Source of the DNA: Akkermansiaceae bacterium
Lineage (GTDB): Bacteria; Verrucomicrobiota; Verrucomicrobiia; Verrucomicrobiales; Akkermansiaceae
DNA length: 64,000 nucleotides
Direction of reading: 5' to 3'
Assembly: GCA_013041925.1 (NCBI GenBank)
Contig: JABDRB010000029.1
Span: 62,001-126,000 of the forward strand
The notes under the pieces are model-generated. The model was given only the letters and a program-made list of their open reading frames with translations, was not told the DNA's origin and did no database searches. This document shows, in pieces, positions 8,685 to 18,642 of the stretch (the first letter of the stretch is position 1; the number at the start of each line of letters is the position of its first letter). The position numbers were made by a program, and so were the translations under genes.

Positions 8685-9617
8685 TCACTCACTGAGTGTC
8701 TCGGGGAAGGCCATTTTCCAGATCTGGAGAGCCTCGCGGATCTGCTCTGTTTTCCGTGTTGGGCTGAGTTCCCAGACGAAGGGCTTGTCGGGGTCGATAT
8801 GGCGGAGGAGTTTTTTGAAGTCGAGCTCTCCGGTGAGTGGCACGCGGTGGTCACGTGCTGGCCAAGAGACATCGTGGACGTGGCACCCGATGAGGTAGGG
8901 GGCCATTTTGGTGAGCCATTGGTCGTGATCGAGCAAGCCGAGGTTATGTTTCAACTGCACATGACCGAAGTCATGCCAGTAGCCGACCCATGGATTATCT
9001 TTAAAGTGCTCCTGGAGGCGAATCATTTCGCTTTCGCTTGGGACGTCTTCAAAGCGGCTGCGGGATTCCACGGCGAGCGGGATTTGTAGCTCGGCGGCTT
9101 TCTCGGAGAGGGATTCGAGGGCCTCGATGGCGCGTTGGTAGTAGAGCGGGGAAATTTTTTCGCGTTTGCGGACGAAGTTGAGTTTGGCCTTGGCGTATTC
9201 TGGGCTGAGTTGTTGCCCTTGTCTGACCATTTCGGTGAGTCGTTTGGTGCCTTTTTTGCTGGGCATGGGGACGGACCCCATGTGCATGACGACGTATTGG
9301 GCGTTGAACTCGGCGGCGATTTCGAGGGTTTTGTGGCTCATCTCCATCGCGCGTTGTCGATCATACGGGCGGTGGGAGGTAAACTCGTAGGCGTCGGGAG
9401 CGTCGATCATGACCTCGACGGGTGACGGGAAATAGTTATGCACCCCTGAACAGCGGAATTTCCCTGCGTGGTAGGATTTTTGGATGCCCGGGAGTTTACT
9501 GATGGTCATCCCGTGACTGAGTTCTATGGTGTTGAACCCGAGATCAAGGATTTCATCGATGATGTCTTCACCTTCTGAGTGGCGCGCGTTATTCCAGCAT
9601 GTAGAGAAGCAGAGCAT
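8685..9617 (-). CDS. Sugar phosphate isomerase/epimerase family TIM-barrel protein
   Basis: This 310-residue protein resembles the xylose isomerase-like TIM-barrel family (AP endonuclease 2 fold). Typical strands and metal-ligand stretches include LGFNTIELSHG, YVVMHMGSV, IPLAVESRS, GYWHDFGHVQ and IGCHVHDV. The Glu, Asp and His residues in these motifs suit a divalent metal site. Members isomerise or epimerise keto-sugars or cyclitols; the substrate is unknown here. It is the last gene of a minus-strand run starting at ribH and begins 24 bases after the L,D-transpeptidase gene. Confidence 0.85.
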   Translation of the reverse strand: MLCFSTCWNNARHSEGEDIIDEILDLGFNTIELSHGMTISKLPGIQKSYHAGKFRCSGVHNYFPSPVEVMIDAPDAYEFTSHRPYDRQRAMEMSHKTLEIAAEFNAQYVVMHMGSVPMPSKKGTKRLTEMVRQGQQLSPEYAKAKLNFVRKREKISPLYYQRAIEALESLSEKAAELQIPLAVESRSRFEDVPSESEMIRLQEHFKDNPWVGYWHDFGHVQLKHNLGLLDHDQWLTKMAPYLIGCHVHDVSWPARDHRVPLTGELDFKKLLRHIDPDKPFVWELSPTRKTEQIREALQIWKMAFPETLSE

Positions 9618-9641
9618 GTTGCATGTAGATTGAAGTTCTGA

Positions 9642-10370
9642 TCAGGGGAGTTTCCAGATGCGGTGGAGCTGTTGGTATTCGGTTTTAGGCAACAGGATAA
9701 AGACGGGTTTTTGGGCGGGATCAATCCTGGCGATGAGTTGTTGGAGTTGGCTTGCGGCCATGGTGGTGCAGCCTGCGGTAGATTGCTTGCCGCCGCCGCG
9801 CCAGATATGAAAAAAGATGGCGGACCCGAGGCCGGGGATGGCACGTCCACCGAGGATGGCGTCATTGTGGGCGATGTAGAGTTTGAGTGAGTGGGCGTGA
9901 TCGTTTTGCCGCATCTGGGCCTTTTTTTCCCAGTCGGATGTGGGGTCGTGATCGAGGATAAGGTGGCGGTTGTAGTCGGGTGATGATTTGTTTTCCACCC
10001 AGAGGTCGCGGGGAGTGAGTTGGCGGTAGGGGAGGCGCGGGTGGCGTTTGATCTCAGCGGCGTATCCGTAGGCCCCCCCGATTTTGAAGATACCCGCTGG
10101 GCTGCGTCGGTCACCTTCTCTCTTGAGTGGTGCGGGATTATTTTTGAGTGGGTGGAGGCCGCGCCCCCATGCTAGGCCGTTACGTCCGAGCCTGCCTTGC
10201 CATGAGGTTCCGACAGGTTTCCAGTGGCGGCCCTGTTTTTCATGCACGGTGAGGGTGACGTGGGATGTGTTCCAGTCACGGGCAATACCGACGATGGCCT
10301 GGGTGCAGTTGCTTGGAACTTGTGCGGAGATCCAGGTGCTTGCGAGGCAGAGAAAAAGGAGGGCTTTCAT
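9642..10370 (-). CDS. L,D-transpeptidase (YkuD-like) family protein
   Basis: This is a 242-residue exported protein. The ATG at 10370 is chosen because it opens a signal peptide (MKALLFLCLASTWISAQ); an in-frame extension upstream would run into the preceding gene. The C-terminal region carries the family's catalytic pattern, a conserved His in FFHIWRGGG followed by STAGCT, where the Cys is the nucleophile. The stretch RRSPAGIFKIGGAYGYA is also typical. Such enzymes form or modify L,D-crosslinks in peptidoglycan or attach proteins to it. It follows the Aas-like gene by 10 bases. Confidence 0.85.
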   Translation of the reverse strand: MKALLFLCLASTWISAQVPSNCTQAIVGIARDWNTSHVTLTVHEKQGRHWKPVGTSWQGRLGRNGLAWGRGLHPLKNNPAPLKREGDRRSPAGIFKIGGAYGYAAEIKRHPRLPYRQLTPRDLWVENKSSPDYNRHLILDHDPTSDWEKKAQMRQNDHAHSLKLYIAHNDAILGGRAIPGLGSAIFFHIWRGGGKQSTAGCTTMAASQLQQLIARIDPAQKPVFILLPKTEYQQLHRIWKLP

Positions 10371-10380
10371 GGCGGTGTCC

Positions 10381-12525
10381 TTACCCTTGCGCCAGCTCTT
10401 GGCAGCCTTTGATGTCGAGCTTGCCAGATGCAAGGATGGGGATTTCATCGGTGGGGATAAAGGTTTTTGGGCACCAGAGGCTGGGGACTCCCTGATCCAT
10501 GAGCTTGTAGCGTAGATCAATGCATTCCTGCTCGTAGGTGTCACCGCATACCGTGGTCAGCAGTGCGATGGCCTCACCCTTTTGATTGTCGGGGATGCCG
10601 ACTACCGCGATGCGGCGCTCGGCATCTTGGTCGAGTCCGAGCACCTTGGTGATGGCGGCCTCAATGGTTTCGTGGGGCACCATTTCCCCCGCAATTTTGG
10701 AGAAGCGTGATAGGCGTCCTTCGATGTAGAGGAAGCCATCGGCATCGAGTCGGCCGATGTCACCTGTATTGAACCATCCGTCGATGATGACCTCTGCGGT
10801 TTGCTGTGGGTTGTTGAGGTATCCGAGAAAGACGTTGGCGCCTTTGAGCCAGATGGTGCCTTGGGTATCGACCGGGCAGGGACGGCCCGTTGTCGGGTTG
10901 GTGATTTTGATGGCGATGCCGGGGAGGAATTTTCCGACGGAGCCGAAGCGGTTTGTTGCGATGACGGGTGCCTTGCCTTGTTTATCCGCGGTGGGGAGGT
11001 TGATGTTGGTGGCTGGAGATGTTTCGGTCAGGCCGTATCCTTCCATGGGCAGAATACCAAATTTTTCTTTAAAGGCGGTGGCGAGCGACTCCGGGAGTTT
11101 TTCGGCCCCGGTAACGACGTAATCGAGCGACTGCAGGAGATCCTGTTTTACGCGGCGCATGTATCCACGGAGGAAGGTTGGGGTGGATAGCAGCATGTTG
11201 ACTTCGTGCATCTTAATCAGCTCGGCGAGGCGTTTGGTTTCGAGCGGGCTTGGGTAGGTGACGAGATTGACTCCTTGGATGCAGGGGTACCAGAGAGTCA
11301 CCGTGCTGCCGAAGGAGTGAAAGAGGGGGAGGCAGCCGAGCACTTTGGCTTCGTGTCCGAGGTTGATTCGGCTACCAAATTGGCAGACGTTTGCCAGCAC
11401 GTTGCGGTGTGAAAGTGGCACGCCTTTGGGTTCGCCGGACGACCCAGAAGTAAACAGGAGCACGGCTTCGTCATCGCCGCAGGACTCGCCGAGCCGAAGG
11501 ATTTTCGCGATGACCGAGGTAGGAAGTATTTTACTGAGAATGACCCAGCGGATGATTTTTTTCTTAAGTCGTGGCAGGGTGCGCTCGATGAAGATAAGGT
11601 CTCTGTTGGGGGGCCATGGGAAGGATGAGATCTTGCGGACAAAGGGGTCGGCGGTGATGAACTTATCGATACCTGCTTGGCGGATTGAGGATTCGACGGC
11701 AGAGTGGCTGGACGTGAAGTTGATATTGACCGGGATTTTTCCGGCAAAGAGGACGGCGAGGTTGGCGACCATACCGCCTTTCCCTGGTGGCAGGAGGATG
11801 CCCACCCTTTTTTTCTGGGTACGTTTTTTAATATCGCCTGAGAAGGCGATGGCGGCGGCGAGGATTTGATCAAAGGTGGTGTCGGAGTCATCCGTCCCAT
11901 CGGACAGGGTGGTGGATGATCCGTGTTTTTTGAGTCCCGCGATGATGGAGATCGGAAGTGATCCTTGAAGAAAGGTGCGTGATGAGAAGGCAATCTCATC
12001 CGCGGCGTGGAGTGCTTGTCGCCATGCCGCTACGGAGACATCCTTGGCTGGAATGAGTGTGGAGAAAGAAAAGACGGAGTTGGGGAGTCGACTGCTGTTC
12101 TCGGGGGAGCTTATTGTTTCTGCGGGTTGGCTGACCGCAACGGGCAGGATGGGGAGGCCGAGGGAACAGAGCTGCTTGAGGGTGGCGGCTGGGATGTGGC
12201 AGCATTCGCCATCGAGGCATGAGACGAGGCCGGTGAGGAAGATGATGAGGCCACCGTGGTCGAGGTGGCTGCGCAGGGTGTTGCCGATGGCTGCAGGGGC
12301 CGTATCGGTGGCTGAAAAGGTGACCGCGGTGACGGTGTCGCGCTCGAGGTAATTGCGGAGGACATCTTCGAGCACGGTGTTTTCCTCACAGAGCCAGGTG
12401 ATTTTTCGGTCGGAAAAGATCTTTTCGAGATGCAGGATTTCGTGAAAATCCACGCGACCCGGGATGACGAGCGCCCCCTCCTTGGGGATATTTTTTTGGC
12501 CGAAGATCTCGATTTTTTTACTCAT
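10381..12525 (-). CDS. Aas-like acyl-ACP/acyl-CoA synthetase with degenerate acyltransferase domain
   Basis: This 714-residue protein, starting MSKKIEIFGQ, has two parts. Residues about 1-190 align by eye with a PlsC-type lysophospholipid acyltransferase, but the catalytic H-x4-D reads R24-x4-E29. Residues about 220-714 form a complete AMP-binding adenylation domain: FTSGSSGEPKGVPLSH, YGLTETSP, NTGDIGRLDADGFLYIEGR and a C-terminal lysine in LASGKLDIKG. The order matches Aas, which activates fatty acids and reacylates 2-acyl-glycerophosphoethanolamine. Here only acyl activation is likely to survive. A longer in-frame start at 12576 is possible. It lies 138 bases after nusB and 10 before the L,D-transpeptidase. 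Confidence 0.88.
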   Translation of the reverse strand: MSKKIEIFGQKNIPKEGALVIPGRVDFHEILHLEKIFSDRKITWLCEENTVLEDVLRNYLERDTVTAVTFSATDTAPAAIGNTLRSHLDHGGLIIFLTGLVSCLDGECCHIPAATLKQLCSLGLPILPVAVSQPAETISSPENSSRLPNSVFSFSTLIPAKDVSVAAWRQALHAADEIAFSSRTFLQGSLPISIIAGLKKHGSSTTLSDGTDDSDTTFDQILAAAIAFSGDIKKRTQKKRVGILLPPGKGGMVANLAVLFAGKIPVNINFTSSHSAVESSIRQAGIDKFITADPFVRKISSFPWPPNRDLIFIERTLPRLKKKIIRWVILSKILPTSVIAKILRLGESCGDDEAVLLFTSGSSGEPKGVPLSHRNVLANVCQFGSRINLGHEAKVLGCLPLFHSFGSTVTLWYPCIQGVNLVTYPSPLETKRLAELIKMHEVNMLLSTPTFLRGYMRRVKQDLLQSLDYVVTGAEKLPESLATAFKEKFGILPMEGYGLTETSPATNINLPTADKQGKAPVIATNRFGSVGKFLPGIAIKITNPTTGRPCPVDTQGTIWLKGANVFLGYLNNPQQTAEVIIDGWFNTGDIGRLDADGFLYIEGRLSRFSKIAGEMVPHETIEAAITKVLGLDQDAERRIAVVGIPDNQKGEAIALLTTVCGDTYEQECIDLRYKLMDQGVPSLWCPKTFIPTDEIPILASGKLDIKGCQELAQG

Positions 12526-12663
12526 GGGCAAGGTGATGGGTGGCGGTGACTGGCTGGATAGGTGGTATCCAACCATCTACTGATACGCACGGCAAGCTGG
12601 AAGCTTGCCATACTTGATCACGTGAACCGAACGTTCATCTCCATGAGTCGACGGAGAGGTGGA

Positions 12664-13524
12664 TTAGAGGGCGTCGAGCACGCCATTGATGAAACGTGCG
12701 GAGTCGGTGCTGCCAAATCGTTTGGCAATCTCGATGGCTTCGTTGATGCTGACCGCTTTCGGGATGTCCTCGACGTGTTTGATCTCGTAAGTAGCGAGCC
12801 TGAGGATGGCGCGGTCGACCGGTGCAACCCTGCTGGGGGCGTAGTTTTCAATGACAGCAGCGAGTGCGGTATCGATCTCTTGTTTGTGGCGGAGGATCCC
12901 TTGGACGAGTGCCTGGGTTTCTTTCCGAAAGATCGCTATTTCAGCATGGCTGGCACGGAGGTGGGCAAAGCTACCGATGGTGGATTCTGGGTCATCGATG
13001 GCACTGAGGCGATCCGATACGCGCGCGAGGTGGTTGATGGCTGCGGTGATGGGGTCGAGCCGGTTTCTCCATGCGGGGAAGTCCTCGAGTGTCTGGTGCC
13101 ACTCTTGATAATGGCTGATGAGGGTTGTGTTAGCAAGGATGACCGCATCAAGGTGATCGGCGGGGAGTGTGTCATTGCCTTTATTTTTGACGGACGTTTT
13201 GAGTTGCTCGATGGCGTCGCTGAGCTGCCTTTCTTGTCGGAGCACCTTGTTTAAGCTGGAAACGAGTGGGGCGGTGCCATCGGTCGCCTTGAGTTCAGCC
13301 TGTGAGAGGGGCGCGCGCTCGATGAGTTTGGCGATGCGGTGATCACGTCCTTGGGCGACGTGGAGTATCGCCTTGGCTTTGGCTTGCGCGAGTTTTCGCA
13401 GGCTTGTTTCCTGAGTGATCTGCCAGAATGTGTCCTGCATTTCTGCGGCCTCGGGGGTATCTTCGAGGTCGGCAAGGTAGAGGAATTGGACCGCTGATTC
13501 GCGGATATTACGCCGTTTAAGCAT
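12664..13524 (-). CDS. nusB: Transcription antitermination factor NusB, enlarged
   Basis: NusB binds boxA RNA with S10 and supports antitermination in rRNA transcription. The start MLKRRNIRES matches the family N-terminus (RRxxRExALQ). The C-terminal core is clear in VAPVDRAILRLATYEI, SINEAIEIAKRFG and SARFINGVLDAL. At 286 residues it is about twice the usual 140-160. The extra part (roughly residues 20-185) is a charged helical insertion between the first helix and the core. The start codon overlaps the end of ribH by 8 bases, a common ribH-nusB arrangement indicating translational coupling. Confidence 0.93.
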   Translation of the reverse strand: MLKRRNIRESAVQFLYLADLEDTPEAAEMQDTFWQITQETSLRKLAQAKAKAILHVAQGRDHRIAKLIERAPLSQAELKATDGTAPLVSSLNKVLRQERQLSDAIEQLKTSVKNKGNDTLPADHLDAVILANTTLISHYQEWHQTLEDFPAWRNRLDPITAAINHLARVSDRLSAIDDPESTIGSFAHLRASHAEIAIFRKETQALVQGILRHKQEIDTALAAVIENYAPSRVAPVDRAILRLATYEIKHVEDIPKAVSINEAIEIAKRFGSTDSARFINGVLDAL

Positions 13525-14020
13525 TACTTGGAAAAACGCGCGTTGTCGGGCGTTTGATTTGGTGGAAGGTGTTGATGATGTTGACGGCGGAGCGAGCGGC
13601 CTCGCGCCCGCGGTTGAGTTTGGAGCCGATGCAACGTGCGTATGCCTGTTTCTCATCACTGACAAGGATGACTTCGTGAATGACAGGGATGGCGTGTTTG
13701 ATGGCAATCTGTTGCAGGGCATGGGTGACGCTTTCGCCAATCATGTCGCCGTGGGCCGTTTGGCCTCGGATGATCAGCCCGAGAGCGATGACGCAGTCGG
13801 GTTTTTCCTCACGGATAAGGGTTTCCACCGCTACGGGAACTTCAAAGGCGCCAGGGACTCGGATCAGATTGATGTTGGCATGAGACGCGATCTCGGTGAG
13901 TTCTTCGTGGGTATTCTCCACTAACGCATCGGTATACTCCTCATTATACTGCGCAGCAACAATGGAGATCGATGTTTGGTGGCTGAGGCTACGTGGTCGG
14001 GTTGGCAACGCCTTGGACAT
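13517..14020 (-). CDS. ribH: 6,7-dimethyl-8-ribityllumazine synthase
   Basis: RibH condenses 5-amino-6-ribitylaminouracil with dihydroxybutanone phosphate in riboflavin synthesis. The 167-residue protein shows the canonical order: IVAAQYNEEYTDAL near the N-terminus, the substrate loop VPGAFEVPVAVE, and LGLIIRGQTAHGDMI with the catalytic His. The C-terminus contains NRGREAARSAVNII. It heads a minus-strand run with nusB overlapping its end. No FMN riboswitch was recognised upstream. Confidence 0.97.
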   Translation of the reverse strand: MSKALPTRPRSLSHQTSISIVAAQYNEEYTDALVENTHEELTEIASHANINLIRVPGAFEVPVAVETLIREEKPDCVIALGLIIRGQTAHGDMIGESVTHALQQIAIKHAIPVIHEVILVSDEKQAYARCIGSKLNRGREAARSAVNIINTFHQIKRPTTRVFPSNA

Positions 14021-14236
14021 GCATTTCGATAAGGTGTGGAGCTATGGCCTGCAAGGCGAATCTTGATGTTTTCCATGCCCGAGGGCGCCGATGGATCACG
14101 GGTTACGCGCGTGGAGGACGGCACGATGGTCAATCATAACAAAAAAATAATACAAAAAAGGTGAACAAAAACTTGCTATGATGACGCCTAAGAGTATAGA
14201 TGAAGGTCATTTATAAACTTCAACCAACAAAATATT

Positions 14237-16810
14237 ATGGGACTCGATAAAATCACCACGAAATTTCAGGAGGCGTTGCAAGCGGCGCAGCAGCTAGCCT
14301 CGAGGTCGGCACATGCTGAGTTAAAGAGCCTGCACGTGCTTGTTGCGTTGTTGCAGCAGGACGGCGGGATAGTTGTGCCTATGTTGGAAAAGGCGGGAAT
14401 GGATGTGACTCGGCTCAAGGCCTTGGCGATATCGGCCCTTGAGCGGGAGCCCAGCATACAAGGAGCGGCATCTCAGCCGCAAATGAGTTATGGTTTACGG
14501 GCGAATCTTGATGCGGCGGACAAGGTGCGTGAGGAGATGGGAGACGACTTTCTGAGTGTGGAGCATTTTCTGCTTGGGGCGTTGGATTCTGATTCGCCGG
14601 CAGGGAAAATTCTCAAGGAGTCTGGGTTTGATCGAGCCAAGGCGGATGCTGTGTTGAAAGAGATCCGTGGTAGCCAGAAAGTGACCGATCAGGATCCTGA
14701 AGGGAAGTATCAGGCGTTGGAAAAATACGGGACGGATCTCACGGCGAAGGCGCGTGAAGGGAAAATTGATCCTGTGATTGGTCGGGATGAGGAGATTCGG
14801 CGGATTATGCAGGTGTTATCACGTCGGACAAAAAACAACCCCGTGCTCATCGGTGAGCCAGGGACGGGGAAAACGGCCATTGTGGAGGGGTTAGCCCGTC
14901 GTATTATCAGTGGAGATGTGCCTGATTCGATGAAGAATAAGCGGCTGATTGCGATGGATCTTGGCGGGATGATTGCGGGGGCCAAGTATCGCGGTGAATT
15001 TGAAGACAGGCTCAAAGCCTTCCTGAAAGAAGTGACCGAGTCTCAGGGTGAGATTATTCTTTTTATTGATGAACTTCATACGATCGTTGGCGCTGGCGCG
15101 AGCGAGGGAGCGGTGGATGCATCCAACTTACTCAAGCCACAACTCGCGCGTGGCGAGCTGCACACGATTGGTGCCACGACCTTGGATGAATACCGGAAGT
15201 ATGTGGAAAAGGATGCCGCGTTGGAGCGTCGTTTTCAGCCTGTCAGGTGTGACGAACCGAGTGTCGAAAGCACGGTGGCGATCCTCCGTGGATTGAAGGA
15301 CCGCTACGAATTGCATCATGGTGTGCGGATTAAGGACAGTGCGTTGATTGCGGCAGCGCACCTCAGTGATCGCTACATCACAGATCGGTTTTTACCGGAC
15401 AAGGCGGTGGACTTGATGGACGAGGCGGCGTCGCGGCTGAAGATCGAGCTCGACTCGATGCCTACCGAGATTGACCAGATCGAGCGTCAGTTGATGCAGT
15501 TGGAAATGGAACGGCAGGCGCTGGAAAAAGAGGACGATGACGCCAGCTTGGCGCGTCTGGAGAAAGTGACTGAGGAGATGGCGAATTTGAAAGAAGAGTC
15601 GGCGGGCATGATGACACGCTGGCGGAATGAAAAAGACGTCATCGACGTCGTGCGTGCATCGCAGGAGCGGATCGATGAACTAAAGACCGAGGTCGAACAG
15701 GCTCAGCGACTCGGCGACCTGAATCGCGCGTCTGAGCTGACCTACGGTAGTATTCCCAAGGCCGAACAGGACCTCGAAGACGCGCAGGCCAAGTTATCCA
15801 CGTTGCAAGCGGATAGTCGGATCCTCAAGGAGGAGGTGACCGAGGAGGATATCTCCCAAGTGATTTCTACTTGGACAGGTATCCCGGTGAGTCGACTTCA
15901 GGAAGGGGAGCGGCAGAAGTTGGTCAAAATGGAAAATCGTATCGGTGAACGTGTGATTGGTCAGCGTGGTGCCGTGGTTGCCGTTGCCAATGCGGTGCGC
16001 CGTGCCCGCGCCGGACTGCAGGATGAAAATCGTCCGATCGGATCGTTTCTTTTTCTTGGGCCCACGGGTGTGGGGAAAACGGAATTATCCAAGGCACTCG
16101 CCGAGTTTTTATTTGATGACGAGCATTCGATGGTGCGCATCGATATGTCCGAGTATATGGAAAAGCACAACGTCGCCCGACTGATTGGCGCGCCTCCCGG
16201 CTATGTCGGATACGAAGAGGGTGGTCAGCTCAGTGAGCATGTGAGGCGCCATCCGTATTCCGTGGTTCTGTTTGATGAAATCGAAAAAGCCCATCCTGAT
16301 ATCTTCAACGTCCTGCTGCAGGTGCTTGATGATGGTAGGATTACGGATGGGCAGGGGCGGACCGTGGATTTCCGCAATACCGTGTTGGTGATGACCTCTA
16401 ACATCGGTAGTCAGTTTATCATGGGGGAGGAAAGTGCTGAACAACGTGAAGCTCAGGTGATGGAAGCCTTGCGTGGTCATTTCCGACCCGAATTCCTCAA
16501 CCGTGTCGATGAAACCGTGATTTTTGACCGACTCAACCGTGAGGAGTTGGCCGAAATTGTTGGGCTTCAGCTGGAGCGGGTGCGTGAGCGTCTTGCGGCG
16601 CAGGGGATTGGTTTGGAGATATCAGACGACGCGAGAGAGGTGATTGCCGATCGAGGCTATGATCCGATGTATGGGGCACGTCCGTTGAAGCGCGCTATTC
16701 AGAAACTTTTATTGGATCCGCTCAGTCTGGAAGTGCTTGAGGGAAACTTTGTCGATGGTGATATCATCCGCGCAGATCTCGGTGACGATGGAATCGAGTT
16801 CTCGAAATAA
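14237..16810 (+). CDS. clpB: ClpB disaggregase (Hsp100)
   Basis: ClpB works with DnaK, DnaJ and GrpE to pull proteins out of aggregates using ATP. The 857-residue length is full size. An N-terminal Clp repeat domain (about 1-145) is followed by the first AAA+ module with Walker A GEPGTGKT near residue 206. The long coiled-coil middle domain spans about 400-525, and the second AAA+ module has GPTGVGKT near 609 and LFDEIEKAH Walker B. There is an AT-rich leader with a good -10-like TATGAT at 14177 but no matching sigma-70 -35, and no CIRCE element. An alternative or heat-shock sigma factor may therefore be used. It is convergent with gatA. Confidence 0.97.
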   Translation: MGLDKITTKFQEALQAAQQLASRSAHAELKSLHVLVALLQQDGGIVVPMLEKAGMDVTRLKALAISALEREPSIQGAASQPQMSYGLRANLDAADKVREEMGDDFLSVEHFLLGALDSDSPAGKILKESGFDRAKADAVLKEIRGSQKVTDQDPEGKYQALEKYGTDLTAKAREGKIDPVIGRDEEIRRIMQVLSRRTKNNPVLIGEPGTGKTAIVEGLARRIISGDVPDSMKNKRLIAMDLGGMIAGAKYRGEFEDRLKAFLKEVTESQGEIILFIDELHTIVGAGASEGAVDASNLLKPQLARGELHTIGATTLDEYRKYVEKDAALERRFQPVRCDEPSVESTVAILRGLKDRYELHHGVRIKDSALIAAAHLSDRYITDRFLPDKAVDLMDEAASRLKIELDSMPTEIDQIERQLMQLEMERQALEKEDDDASLARLEKVTEEMANLKEESAGMMTRWRNEKDVIDVVRASQERIDELKTEVEQAQRLGDLNRASELTYGSIPKAEQDLEDAQAKLSTLQADSRILKEEVTEEDISQVISTWTGIPVSRLQEGERQKLVKMENRIGERVIGQRGAVVAVANAVRRARAGLQDENRPIGSFLFLGPTGVGKTELSKALAEFLFDDEHSMVRIDMSEYMEKHNVARLIGAPPGYVGYEEGGQLSEHVRRHPYSVVLFDEIEKAHPDIFNVLLQVLDDGRITDGQGRTVDFRNTVLVMTSNIGSQFIMGEESAEQREAQVMEALRGHFRPEFLNRVDETVIFDRLNREELAEIVGLQLERVRERLAAQGIGLEISDDAREVIADRGYDPMYGARPLKRAIQKLLLDPLSLEVLEGNFVDGDIIRADLGDDGIEFSK

Positions 16811-16811
16811 A

Positions 16812-16825
16812 CTGCGCGCGCGCAG
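16812..16825. repeat. Self-complementary alternating CG tract between clpB and gatA
   Basis: CTGCGCGCGCGCAG is a 14-bp perfect palindrome lying two bases beyond the clpB stop codon in the 21-base gap before the gatA stop. It could act as a cruciform or short hairpin between the convergent genes, but no T-run follows. Confidence 0.4.
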
Positions 16826-16831
16826 GGGGGA

Positions 16832-18265
16832 TTAGTTTCCTGCTTGGATCTCAGCTGCGCGTGCGATTTGGAGGAGTTTTTGCTCACCCATGTGAGGGCC
16901 GAGAATTTGTAATCCGACGGGGAGTTGGCTGCCGGACTCTGAAGTCACTTTACCGCAGGGGACACTGATGCCACAGATGCCGGCAAGGTTGGCTGATAGA
17001 GTGTAAATATCAGCGAGGTATTGCTGCAGGGGGTTATCGCGGTCGGACCCTAACAGTGGTGCTGCGCTTGGCGTGACTGGCGACAGGATGGCATCCACGT
17101 TTTGGTAGGCATTTTGAAAGTCCTGGCGGATCAACGTGCGCACTTTCTGAGCGCGGTTGTAATACGCGTCATAATATCCGGAGGAGAGCACGTAGGTGCC
17201 GAGGATGATACGGCGTTTGACCTCGGGGCCAAACCCTTGTTCGCGGCTGCGACGGTAGAGGTCGAGGATGTCGTCGGGCTGATCCACTCGGTTGCCATAG
17301 CGGACACCATCGAAGCGAGACAGGTTGGATGATGCCTCGGCTGGGGCGATGATGTAGTAGGTCGCTACCGCGTATTCGGTGTGCGGCAGTGAGATCTCAA
17401 CCATTTCGGCACCTGCCGACTCCAGGCCGGCGATGGCTTGATCGACCTGCTCTCTGACGCTGGGGTCGATGCCCTCACCGAAGTATTCCTTGGGCAGGCC
17501 GAGTTTCATGCCTGCGACACCTTGATCCAGACCTTGTGTGAAATCGGGCACGTCCTGCGCGAGCGAGGTGGAGTCTGAGCTGTCGTATCCACTGATGGCA
17601 TTGAGTATCAGCGCGGCATCCTCGACATTTTGGGTGAGTGGACCAATTTGATCGAGTGAGGAGGCGAAGGCGACGAGTCCGTAGCGGGAGACGCGGCCGT
17701 AGGAAGGTTTCAGTCCCACCACACCACAGTGGCTGGCTGGCTGACGGATGGACCCACCGGTATCGGACCCGAGTGCGGCGATTGCTGTTTGTGATGCGAC
17801 GGCAGCGGCTGAGCCACCGGACGATCCACCGGGTGCGCGTGTGATGTCGTTGGGGTTGCAAGTGCTCCCTAGTGCTGAGTTTTCCGTCGTGGATCCCATG
17901 GCGAACTCATCCATATTGGCGCGGCCAAATGGAATGGCGCCAGCAGCGCGCAGCTTGCTGATCACGGTGGCATCATAAGGCGATTGATAAGCTCCATCGA
18001 GAAACTTGGAGCCACAGGTGCACGGCTGGTCTTTGACGTTGATGTTGTCCTTGATGGCGATCGGGATGCCACCGAGCGGTTGGCTTAGGTCGGCCTGATT
18101 CGCTTCTTGTTTAGCTGCATCCAGATCGTGAGATAGGTAGGCGCCAATGCTGTCATTTTGGGATGTGATCGACTCAGCGAGGGAGTCGAGAATATCGCTG
18201 GGCTGGATGTCACCGGAGGTGAGTTGCTGGCGTAGGCTGGAAATGCTTTGTGTGGAAAGGGACAT
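16832..18265 (-). CDS. gatA: Asp/Glu-tRNA(Asn/Gln) amidotransferase subunit A
   Basis: GatA hydrolyses glutamine and passes ammonia to GatB, which converts Glu-tRNA(Gln) or Asp-tRNA(Asn). The 477-residue protein has the amidase signature with the Ser-cisSer-Lys triad expected at K72 (GIPIAIKDNI), S148 (PGGSSGGSAAAV) and S172 (DTGGSIRQPA). The C-terminal amidase core is complete. It follows gatC by 12 bases. gatB is not in the window and must lie elsewhere. Confidence 0.97.
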   Translation of the reverse strand: MSLSTQSISSLRQQLTSGDIQPSDILDSLAESITSQNDSIGAYLSHDLDAAKQEANQADLSQPLGGIPIAIKDNINVKDQPCTCGSKFLDGAYQSPYDATVISKLRAAGAIPFGRANMDEFAMGSTTENSALGSTCNPNDITRAPGGSSGGSAAAVASQTAIAALGSDTGGSIRQPASHCGVVGLKPSYGRVSRYGLVAFASSLDQIGPLTQNVEDAALILNAISGYDSSDSTSLAQDVPDFTQGLDQGVAGMKLGLPKEYFGEGIDPSVREQVDQAIAGLESAGAEMVEISLPHTEYAVATYYIIAPAEASSNLSRFDGVRYGNRVDQPDDILDLYRRSREQGFGPEVKRRIILGTYVLSSGYYDAYYNRAQKVRTLIRQDFQNAYQNVDAILSPVTPSAAPLLGSDRDNPLQQYLADIYTLSANLAGICGISVPCGKVTSESGSQLPVGLQILGPHMGEQKLLQIARAAEIQAGN

Positions 18266-18277
18266 GGGACTCGGGGG

Positions 18278-18568
18278 TTAGGCGTCGACGACTTTGGGCA
18301 CGCGGACTTGGCCGAGGGCAGATTCAGGGGCATTGCGGAGGAGGTCGGCTTGGCCGAGGCCGGGGCGCGATTCGTCCTCACGGAGACGATCGAACACCGG
18401 GGAGGCGTGGGCGGTGGGCTCGATCCCATCGACATCGACGTCGGTGAGCGTTTCGATATACCCCAGAATGGCGTCAAGTTGCCCTTGGAATGTTTCACAT
18501 TCCTCGTTGCTGAGATCGATACGTGCGAGGTTGGCCACGTAGCGCACATCCATATGCTCACTGCTCAT
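18278..18568 (-). CDS. gatC: Asp/Glu-tRNA(Asn/Gln) amidotransferase subunit C
   Basis: GatC wraps around GatA and GatB and stabilises the complex. The family N-terminal motif DVRYVANLARIDLSNEE is clear, and the C-terminus has the usual R-x-D-x(n)-NAPES order (LRNAPESALGQVRVPKVVD). The ATG at 18568 gives 96 residues, the usual size. An in-frame ATG at 18607 would add 13 residues and has a slightly better purine stretch upstream, so the start is not certain. Confidence 0.93.
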   Translation of the reverse strand: MSSEHMDVRYVANLARIDLSNEECETFQGQLDAILGYIETLTDVDVDGIEPTAHASPVFDRLREDESRPGLGQADLLRNAPESALGQVRVPKVVDA

Positions 18569-18642
18569 GCGGGGAAAGTGCATGGGCGGATTCAAAAATT
18601 CAAGCATTGATCCACATTCCCTGTGTCAGGCATGGTCGCGGA

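Noticed and set aside
13921-14133. Short minus-strand frame overlapping the ribH start
   Set aside because: It overlaps ribH in another frame with no family match and no supporting signals.
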